38,332 bases of DNA from contig JAAVTG010000018.1 of NCBI GenBank assembly GCA_011947345.1, positions 1 to 38,332 on the forward strand. The letters run 5' to 3'. The translations under genes were made by a program, and so were the position numbers. This document shows, piece after piece, positions 31,197 to 38,332 of this stretch (positions are counted from its first letter, which is position 1; the number at the start of each line of letters is the position of its first letter). The notes under the pieces were generated by a model, which ran no database searches, was not told the origin of the DNA, and was given only the letters and a program-made list of their open reading frames with translations. This stretch comes from Phytophthora quininea. Taxonomy: Eukaryota; Oomycota; Peronosporomycetes; Peronosporales; Peronosporaceae.

Positions 31197-32336
31197 ATGG
31201 AGTCGCTGACGGATGATCAGCGCGCCTTGTTCGCGGACGGGGGCCAGCTGGACGATTATGAAGTGCTCAAGCCCATCGGCAAAGGGAAGTTCTCGGTGGT
31301 GTACAAGGCCAAGCGACGGCGCGACGACCAGGCGGTGGCACTCAAGAAGATCGCCATCTTCGACCTCATGAACGTCAAAGCTCGCGAGAAAACGCTCAAA
31401 GAGGCGCGTCCACAGCGCTTAAATATTTGCAAGTTTAACTACTATACGGCTGATTCATTTTATATGATTGTATCATGCATTGCAGGTGCGGTTGGTGCAG
31501 TCCGTCAGCCACCCCAACATTATTCAGTACCTGGATGCGTTCGTCGAGAACAACGAGCTCTACATTGCGTTCGAGTGGGCAGAAGCCGGCGACTTGAAGC
31601 GGCAGATACGCAAAGCCAACGAGAAAGGAGTGCGCTTCGACGAACGCACAATTTGGAGATATTTCACGCAGCTCTGTGCTGCTCTTTGTACCTCCATGAA
31701 GCACGCATCATGCATCGAGATCTTAAACCGGCGAATATTTTCTTGACGTTGAAAGGTGTGGTGAAAGTGGGGGATCTTGGACTGGGACGGTATCTAAGTG
31801 AAAACACGATGGAGGCTCGGTCGAAAGTGGGCACGCCGTTGTACATGTCGCCTGAGGTGCTTCGTGGAGAAAGTTACGACTGGAAAAGCGACGTCTGGTC
31901 GATGGGGTGCATTCTGTACGAGCTTGCTATGCTTCGATCGCCGTTTAAATCGGAAGGTTTGAATCTTGTGGGGCTGTTCCAGAAGATCAACAAGGGAGAC
32001 TACCAGGAGATCCCTGATGTGTATAGTGAACATTTGCGGCGGCTGGTAACTCGTATGATTTCGCTAACGGCATCCAATCGCCCAAGCGTGCAGGAAGTGT
32101 GGGAGTACTGTCGAACACGCCCACCTAGTGCAGTGCTGCAGGAGCGGATGAGGCAACACCAGAATAGTTTGAACAATAATGGCACTGGGCGCAACGTTGA
32201 TCGCTCGCGGAAAATGAGAGACCGGAGTGGGCCCGAGAGTGAAACCCCATCACGTCCTTCCTCGTCTGGCCAGCAACAGGAAACCCTCCAAGCTCTCGAC
32301 CACCCTCTTCTCAGGGCGACGCAAGCAATGGGGTAG
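31197..32336 (+). CDS. NEK6/7-like Ser/Thr kinase, first half of a probable NEK-IFT57 gene
   Basis: ATG 31197 (MESLTDDQRALF) starts exon 1, which ends at 31403. An 82-bp intron with GC-AG ends follows, and exon 2 begins at 31486. Kinase motifs are GKGKFSVVYKA (Gly loop), VALKK, SHPNIIQYLD, ELYIAFEWAEAGDL, IMHRDLKPANIF, GDLGLGRYL (DLG instead of DFG, typical of NEK6/7), SKVGTPLYMSPE and KSDVWSMGCILYEL. Loss of one T in the T3 run at 31685-31687 breaks the frame between CAAL and YLHEARIMHRD. After the kinase domain comes a Ser/Pro/Gln-rich linker. The frame reaches TAG 32334-32336, but one missing base at the A3 run 32281-32283 would carry it on, without a stop, into the IFT57-like sequence that follows. 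Confidence 0.85.
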   Translation: MESLTDDQRALFADGGQLDDYEVLKPIGKGKFSVVYKAKRRRDDQAVALKKIAIFDLMNVKAREKTLKEARPQRLNICKFNYYTADSFYMIVSCIAGAVGAVRQPPQHYSVPGCVRREQRALHCVRVGRSRRLEAADTQSQRERSALRRTHNLEIFHAALCCSLYLHEARIMHRDLKPANIFLTLKGVVKVGDLGLGRYLSENTMEARSKVGTPLYMSPEVLRGESYDWKSDVWSMGCILYELAMLRSPFKSEGLNLVGLFQKINKGDYQEIPDVYSEHLRRLVTRMISLTASNRPSVQEVWEYCRTRPPSAVLQERMRQHQNSLNNNGTGRNVDRSRKMRDRSGPESETPSRPSSSGQQQETLQALDHPLLRATQAMG

Positions 32337-33632
32337 ATGAAGAAGCCTTAAAGAGGAGACATGCCGAGGCGCGGATGGAACTGGTGTTCGAGAGGCTCAA
32401 AATATTACGCTATGAAAAGGTTCTGAAGAAGAACATATCACGAACTCATTTTGCTTACGAGAGTCGAGCACTTCCACGAATGGCACCGCGATCTCGCTTT
32501 GAAGACATGGACATACTATCACGATGGCTATTGTCGCTCCTGGGTGTAAATATTGACGAAAATGACAATAACGAGGAACCTCCGATCGTCGCGGCACAAA
32601 AGCTTTTACTGGTTGCTGAAAAAGCTGGCGTATCTGGGGTTGCACAGCTCAGTGCTCCTGCACTAACAGGTGGAATCGGAGTCGAGGTGTGTGACCTTTA
32701 GATGCTCTTAGTGCAGCAGCAGTGAGTCATCGCGAATGCTGTGCTACCCTCCTGCTTATCCATCTCCGTCCGAGCCTCCTGAAACGATGAATCTGACTGA
32801 CGAGTTGGATGTTTCTGGAAATGATACTCAACAACCAGATACAAGCGATGAATGTGGCGAGTCTACCGCATCGCTAGCAGGCGATGATGAAGACTTTCTA
32901 AGGGGATGGATCATTGTAAAGAAGAAACTCAGCACAGTACGATGCATGGGGAGACGAAAGACAAGCTGACATGATTCACTCCGACATTGACCCGGTGGCT
33001 TGGGAACAGGAACGGGCTCGCATGCTTCCAAAACTGCGAGCACTTCTCCGAGATAAGCAGCGCCAACGCCCTGCAGAATCGTCTTGGAGAGTGCGGCTGG
33101 ATCAAGTCCGTGAGCAAGGAGGGCTGATTGTTGCCGATCAGACCGACACATGCCAAGAGGTCGTTCAAATGCAAAAGGTGAGCTTATCGTGTGTATTGAT
33201 CGAACATAGTCCGATCGTTTTAACCCGCTTGCTGTTCGTACCAGATCAGGAAAAAGCTAACTGACCAACTAGAGAGCCACGAAAAAATGCTCAACAATCG
33301 TTTTCTGCGTGCTCGCCGGTTGTATCATGAAGGGACGACACGGTTGGCAAAAGCTCGCGACGAGATCCAGACGCTCCAGGAGACTGTGAACCGCTCGACG
33401 ACGGAAGTTGCTAAGCTTCAGACCTCTCGAAAAGAGCAAGCACTCGCCGTGAAAGCTGCTGAAGAGCGACTCACGGACAACACCCCTCCTAGAGCTTAAA
33501 CGACGATTAAGGCATCTCGCTGACGAAAACCAACAGATGAATTTGAAGCTGCAAGTGCTCCACGATTACTGGGCTCGCAAGCAGCAACTTCGACAACAAT
33601 GCCCAGAATGTAGCCATGACGATTTTGTTTAA
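32337..33632 (+). CDS. IFT57: IFT57-like intraflagellar transport protein
   Basis: IFT57 is a coiled-coil subunit of the IFT-B complex that builds flagella. The block MELVFERLKILRYEKVLKKN (from 32375) and the GIGVEVCDLLDAL region match its N-terminal calponin-like fold. MIHSDIDPVAWEQERARMLP, RVRLDQVREQ and the long coiled coil (LTDQLESHEKMLNNRFLRAR, then REAKDEIQTLQETV-type heptads) match the rest. One GT-AG intron lies at 33178-33244. The end is TAA 33630-33632 after QCPECSHDDFV. One-base losses are needed at 32697-32699, about 32740, 32902-32905, about 32970 and 33483-33486. ATG 32375 could be a separate start, but only 38 bp separate it from the kinase frame's stop and the upstream frame is open (ASNGVDEEALKRRHAEAR). 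A single fused protein is therefore likely. Confidence 0.78.
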
Positions 33633-33875
33633 CAAAATGCCTTTTTTGTTGGAACGACGCGGCACCAGTGAAGACGTTGTAATGGTGCAACTTTCTTCAT
33701 CTGTACATGTGTACATGAATAACGCTTGATTGTGCTCAGGTCAGCGAAGTACAAACAGCAATGCCATTGTCGGCAACATTTTTCAGATCCCTTAGTTTCC
33801 GTTATCAGGTGTAGCCATTTATTAACCAATGGACTGTCAGCAAATCATTTTCCGGTGGCTTTTCGTCTCTCCGCC

Positions 33876-33887
33876 GCTCATTTTTCC
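33876..33887 (+). promoter_or_regulatory. Oomycete initiator motif of the MurL-like gene
   Basis: GCTCATTTTTCC closely fits the oomycete core promoter consensus GCTCATTYYNCA, 24-35 bp upstream of ATG 33911. It supports that start. Confidence 0.6.
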
Positions 33888-33910
33888 TCCAGCATTCCTC
33901 CAGCCCTTCC

Positions 33911-35535
33911 ATGGCCCCGTACACGACGCCAGCCTCCTCCCACAACGACAACCAAACGGAACCTGAATACGACGACGATGATACAGGATTGGGCCTGGAA
34001 CTGCTGGAGCAGTCCGAACCCTACCTCACCTTTGAGAGTATCCACGTGGACACAAGTTACCAAAGAGCGACCTTCCAATTCCATTTCTGTGGAGGACGCC
34101 GCTTCCAGGCCACGATGAGTCTGAAAGGACCTTTCAAGAAGATGCTAGATGAGGACGCAGTGTCCCCTGTCGTCCGCAACGCTCTCCTGCATATTGGACT
34201 GTGTATTCTACCGTGGTTCTGGATGGGCTATAACTGCAAGAACATTCGCGTTGAGGCGGGCTATCTCAACCCTGAACAGGTAGGTCATTCGAGCATATTT
34301 AAGATACCGTGTAATGATGTGTGGTGTTCTTCAGGTCCAATTCTGGGAAGAGTTCTACCAGAATGTCTTGAGCGAGTATTTGTATCTGCACGGGTTGGAT
34401 CGAGACCGGCTGTACATTCTTGTGGATGCACCAGAGAGTGAAGCTCTACCGGTTCTGCCCAACAGGAACTTGAGGCAACAAGACAAGACGAAGGTTTTGA
34501 TCCCATTGTAAGTGGATTAGATCGTCTTGTAGCGCTTGTTGCCATCTCTGAGATTATTGTTTTTATCTGTTTAGGGGTGGTGGCAAGGATTCTCTGGTGG
34601 TGTACCAGTTGCTGTCGTCAAGTGATGCGCCCTGCGCGTGGCTCCATGTAGGCGATCGTCCACAGGAATTTGAGCGTAGCTGGCGCTTCCGAGAGATCTG
34701 TGAGATGACGCGCGACCGAACCGGAGAGGCAGCTCTTCGTTTTGAACACGACATGGACAGCAAGATTTGGCAGAGTGAGGTGGGAGGCACACGCTACGAA
34801 CCGGCGGGACATCCGTGGGCGGCTCTTGTGGCTTTCGATAGCGTGTTGGCTGCGATTTTGGGAGACTTTACGCACGTCGCGGTGGGCAACGAACGCAGTG
34901 CCAATTACGGTAACAACGTGGTGCACGAGGGTCGTCTGGTGAACCACCAGTACGACAAGAGCTTTGACTTTGAGACGCGCGCCCACGCTTACATATGCAA
35001 GTACTTAGTGGAAGATCTTCACTACTTCTCGGCGCTGCAGCATCTTTGGGAAGTGCAAATTGCTCGCACATTTGCGAGCCGCTCACTGGCCTGCCCCTCG
35101 GGACGACAAAATTTCCTACGGGTTTTCTTGAGTTGCAACGAAGCTCTCGACGGCGACAAGTGGTGCTGCAACTGTGCGAAGTGCGCGTTCGTGTTCATCC
35201 TCATGAGCGCGTGGTGCTCGACAACTCAACTCGAAGAGATTTTCGGCGAAAACCTGTTCGAAAAGCCATCGATGTATCCGCTGTTTCTCTCGTTGGTGGA
35301 CGAGGATGGCATGAAGCCGATGGAATGTGTAGGGACAGCCTGCGAAACGTGGCTGTCGCTCTATTTGGCTCTCCAGGCTCATGGCGACAGCACGTTCTTG
35401 AAGTTGCACGAAAATGCCATCCGCCTAAAGGGATCGGAACTTCTGCATCTGCTTGAAGACTACAACAGCGAGCACCTGCTCCCGCAGTTCCTAGAGCCGA
35501 CTTTGCGCCAACCGGCCATGATGCTTAACGCTTAA
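33911..35535 (+). CDS. MurL-like PP-loop protein (UDP-MurNAc-L-Ala-L-Glu epimerase family)
   Basis: In bacteria such as Xanthomonas, MurL uses ATP to epimerise the terminal L-Glu of a peptidoglycan precursor. Here the gene is intact: exons 33911-34279, 34335-34507 and 34575-35535, introns 55 and 67 bp, 500 residues. Residues 1-180 form the N-terminal domain. The PP-loop GGGKDS is at 182-187. Further family motifs are NERSANYGN (286-294), VNHQYDKSFDFE, LHYFSALQHLWEVQIARTFA, FLSCNEAL, and the cysteine pair region WCCNCAKCAFVF (cysteines 378, 379, 381, 384). The motif series agrees with MurL as I remember it. Oomycetes have no peptidoglycan, so the substrate is unknown and the name marks homology only. 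The origin is plausibly bacterial, but the introns show it is well settled. Confidence 0.78.
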
Positions 35536-35624
35536 GCCTAAACAAGGTGAGTCGTGATGCAAACTTTTCTAAACATTTTGTATTGACTTGTATGAAGCAG
35601 TCGGTAAAAAGGAAAAAATACAAT

Positions 35625-36635
35625 CTACGCGGTCACCGTCAGCAGATACTCGGCCACCTCATCGTCACCGAGTTCCTGAGCCATTGACAGTGCCGTCTCG
35701 CCATCCTCGTCCTTAACGTTGGGGTCCACTCCCTTCTTCACCAGCAGGTCCAGCAACTCCACGCCTGCGCCGCCAAAGAGGCAGGTCTGGCCGCTCTTGT
35801 TCAAAGCGTTCAGTTCGATATCCTTGCTTTCAATCAGCAGTTCTACAACCTCCTGCATCTCGAACATCACCGCCACATGCAGAGCACGGTCGCCCGAAGA
35901 CGGCAACGAAAAGTTGACATCCGCTCCAAGCGCCACCATCTCCTTGATCACATCGAGGTGGCCGAAGCGGCAGGCCTGGAACATCGCGCAGTCATCGTCC
36001 TCTTCCTCGTCTTCCTCGGCCTTTTCCAGGTCCGCAGCCACTGAAGGTGTAGTGACCAACTTCGTAGCCGATTCGATCGCTCCGTTCTTGAGCAGCAGCA
36101 GAGCCACCTCTGTGTGCTCCGACTCGATGGCCAAGTACAAAGGATTTGTAGAGTCATTGGCAGTGCCGCCGTAGTTGACATCCGCCTTGCGCTCGATCAG
36201 TTCTTCAGCCAATCCAAGCAGGCCAGAGTTGGCTGCCTGCATCAGCAACGTCCACCCGTGGCGGTCCACAATGGCGTCCACGTTATCCACCGCCAGCTGC
36301 TGCAGCGTCGTGGCCAGAGAGCCAAATCCCTCCATGAGCGCTCCAGCCTCGGCCTCCATCTCCTCCAGGTCCTTCTCAGCCTGACTGTCTGCGTTTTCGT
36401 CATCACCCTCGCCCTGGATGCCCAGCACGTGCACAAACGCCTCGTACTCCTGCTGCCAAGTGTGCAGCCACTCCATGAGCACCACCAACGGCGAGCGGTC
36501 GCCAATGTCGCCCGCAGCCGCCAGGAACTGCTCCACGCTGCCAGCAATCACGCTCTTACGGACGGCATCCAGCTGCTCATCCACGGGGCCTTGCTGGTCG
36601 TTCAGGGACAGCGTCTCCACGGACAGATCGGCCAT
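35625..36635 (-). CDS. Ankyrin-repeat protein
   Basis: An intact, intron-free protein of 336 residues starting MADLSVETLSLNDQQ. The N-terminal third is helical and acidic without a known domain. From about residue 125, ankyrin repeats follow: DRHGWTLLMQAANSGLLGLA, NPLYLAIESEHTEVALLLL, a gap filled by a run of Glu/Asp, then AMFQACRFGHLDVIKEMVAL, RALHVAVMFEMQEVVELLI, KSGQTCLFGGAG and DGETALSMAQELGDDEVAEYLL. It is probably a cytosolic protein-binding scaffold; the partner cannot be told. It converges on the MurL-like gene (90 bp between stops) and diverges from the DENN gene across 192 bp. Confidence 0.85.
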   Translation of the reverse strand: MADLSVETLSLNDQQGPVDEQLDAVRKSVIAGSVEQFLAAAGDIGDRSPLVVLMEWLHTWQQEYEAFVHVLGIQGEGDDENADSQAEKDLEEMEAEAGALMEGFGSLATTLQQLAVDNVDAIVDRHGWTLLMQAANSGLLGLAEELIERKADVNYGGTANDSTNPLYLAIESEHTEVALLLLKNGAIESATKLVTTPSVAADLEKAEEDEEEDDDCAMFQACRFGHLDVIKEMVALGADVNFSLPSSGDRALHVAVMFEMQEVVELLIESKDIELNALNKSGQTCLFGGAGVELLDLLVKKGVDPNVKDEDGETALSMAQELGDDEVAEYLLTVTA

Positions 36636-36827
36636 TGCTGTTGTTGTTTAGTCGATTGATTGTCGAATGAGGATGCGCGTCATGATTGGCTGGTCGTGGG
36701 GCTACCAGATGTAGCCACCCTGCTACTGCCACCGAATTGTATTATCGATCGATGTGGCAAGATCTGTAATTGTAGCCACTTCGTTAAGTACGACACATCC
36801 ATCTTGAAATTGAATCGGTCGCTTGGG

Positions 36828-38332
36828 ATGAGCGCGGCCGCGGGCGTCGACGCGCCGCCCACGCCTGCTACGCTGTCTCCCAACCGCGCAGCGCTAGCCA
36901 GTGCGTCCGAGAAGGCTGCAGCCAAGCCAGGCCACGTGAGCGTCGGGCCGCTGCGCATCCGAGGTCCCCATTCCATCAAAGTTTTTTACCTATGTACTGT
37001 GCTAATTCTTACTATCGTTTTCTCTCATCCTTAGTGCTGCAAGCGATCGACCTGCCGCCTCCTAAAATCACTGAAAATGCTGCCGCGGCTTCTTCATGGC
37101 TAAACTTCTCGGTGCGGCGGCCGCAGCGCAGGACGCAGTGCCCGACAGAATCTGCGTGCTGCTCCGCACTCGGGTATTTTTGCCACAGAAGCTCGGCCCT
37201 GGAGTAGTGCAATTTCCTGGGATGAAGTGCGTGCTGTCACATCAGATTTGATGCTCAATTGCTTTAATTCATTGCTGGTTACGTGCCGTAGGAATTTCAT
37301 ATGGAGCAGGTGAGTTCTAGCGACGAACTGGTACTGTTTTGTGTGGATCGTGCACGAAATGAGAACCATGTCAGTCTTCCGCTGCAAGGAGACATTACTA
37401 GTTGTCCAGGGTTTATCGGGAAAGGTAAAGTTGGTAGTGGTGTATTGACGGTTCCTGCTTTTGGTGTGGTTGATCCAGATTCTAATGATTTTACTTGTGT
37501 AGTTTGCTTGCCGCTTACGCGACTTCCTGAGGGTGAAGAAGTGGAGCAGTGGTATCCACTAGTTTCGAAAGAATATTCGCCTGCACTGCGCACTGCGCTG
37601 CGAGTGTCGTTGTGTTTTGTTCCCAGCGGTACGAGCTCGCACAGTCCTGAGCGAAGAGAGTAACGCCGACCTCGATGCTTCGTCCGTCCCCGGATAACGA
37701 GATCTCGTCGGCGTCGCCAGTATCAAAGCCAGCACATTTTGATAAGAAAGACAAGACCGTGTCATTGGAATCCGGTGTGGTTGACTACGTAATTGTGGTG
37801 GAGCCTGCTGTATATAATGGAGAGCCGACAAGTCTAGATGAAGCGCAGATACGCTTTCGATACCCGCTTGTTGATCGGCGTGACTTCCCCCTACCCACGA
37901 AAATTGAATGGTTTTGCTTTCCGGATGGGCCTGAAATTATTACTCAAAGTGAACGACCGCAGAGCAAGCTTTTTCATTCGTCTTAGTTGGTGGAAACGAT
38001 GGACTATGTCGATGCTACGTTGTATGTCTTGTGGTATTTTATCGACGCTCGACAAATCTTCCAGAGGATTCGATACATGGCGATGCCGAACAGCAGCACA
38101 AGTGGTACTCAAGCTGCTTAGCATTTCTGACAAGGATTCCCGTAATGGAGGAAATTACGGGATGTGTTCTGGCTGTTGCTCACAAATGGATGGTGGAAAC
38201 TAGGAGGAGACACAACGGCGATACTGATACAAACGCTGCCACCCTAAAACACCTTGTTAATTTGTGCCAAGGTATTGTGATACCGGTGCGTGGCGTTTGG
38301 TGTTCAATTTTGTGTCGGTGACTTGAACATGC
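36828..38332 (+). CDS. DENN-domain protein, 5' part (runs off the window)
   Basis: DENN proteins are exchange factors for Rab GTPases. Exon 1 starts at ATG 36828 (MSAAAGVDAPPTP) and ends at 36980 (IRGPHSIK). Exon 2 begins at 37035 and reads LQAIDLPPPKI, then WLNFSV, DAVPDRICVLLRTRVFLP and VVQFPGM. After a second intron (about 37227-37291) comes a C2-like stretch. Next is the uDENN region VVDYVIVVEPAVYNGEPTSL, RFRYPLVDRRDFPLP, KIEWFCFPDGPEI and, in the next frame, FVLVGGNDG. The DENN core then begins (FLTRIPVMEE, LKHLVNLCQGIVIPVRG). Frames change about seven times, mostly consistent with single lost bases. The first donor reads GTTTTTT after AAA, and one lost G would restore AAAG/GT. The core and 3' end lie outside. 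Confidence 0.75.

Noticed and set aside
31197..33632. Loss of flagellar genes as in non-zoosporic downy mildews
   Set aside because: IFT57 has many frame breaks, but UBA4, the RRM gene and others show the same type and density, and IFT57 residues remain well conserved between breaks.
1..38332. CRISPR arrays, rRNA or tRNA genes, bacterial operons
   Set aside because: No regularly spaced direct repeats, no rRNA blocks and no convincing tRNA box A/B pair were seen. Spliced genes and hAT, Harbinger and pogo relics mark the DNA as eukaryotic.

Overview
The window looks like oomycete nuclear DNA, most likely Phytophthora or a close relative. It has compact, GC-rich genes and short introns (55-94 bp, nearly all GT-AG). 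Between the genes lie decayed transposons of families common in Phytophthora. An IFT57 homologue points to a lineage with flagellated zoospores. This placement comes from my reading of protein families; no database search was possible.

Layout. Positions 1-14,900 are mostly repeat-rich. This part holds a frameshifted FLZ-like zinc-finger gene, a Jen1-type transporter remnant and a pogo/CENP-B-like transposase remnant. It also holds a complete 4,962-bp hAT transposon with 8-bp target-site duplications, which carries a piece of an ABCG (PDR) transporter gene and sits inside another gene. Remnants of a FAR1-like/Ulp1-protease (MULE-like) gene and a PIF/Harbinger transposase follow. From 15,000 on the window is mainly genic: ODR4 homologue, a second FLZ-like gene, a gene-poor 3-kb stretch, then WW+RRM (CELF-like) protein, purple acid phosphatase-like protein, coiled-coil protein, LarB-like protein, UBA4/MOCS3, PHD-finger protein, NEK6/7-like kinase running into IFT57, MurL-like PP-loop protein, ankyrin-repeat protein and the 5' part of a DENN-domain gene.

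Genes do not form a pathway cluster. Several pairs are head to head (LarB/UBA4, PHD/NEK-IFT57, ankyrin/DENN) or tail to tail (ODR4/FLZ, phosphatase/coiled-coil, UBA4/PHD), which is normal for compact oomycete gene islands. UBA4 works in URM1 activation and tRNA thiolation. LarB-type proteins act on a nickel-pincer cofactor precursor in bacteria. NEK kinases and IFT57 both belong to ciliary biology.

A recurring feature is the loss of single bases. At about 25 places a conserved protein changes frame, nearly always by -1 (one base missing) and often in a run of 3-5 identical bases, while codons on both sides stay conserved. ODR4, the second FLZ gene, the phosphatase, the MurL-like gene and the ankyrin gene are intact. 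I read most of these breaks as base-calling or assembly errors in low-coverage stretches rather than gene death. The transporter and transposase remnants, which have stops, deletions and mixed shifts, look truly dead.
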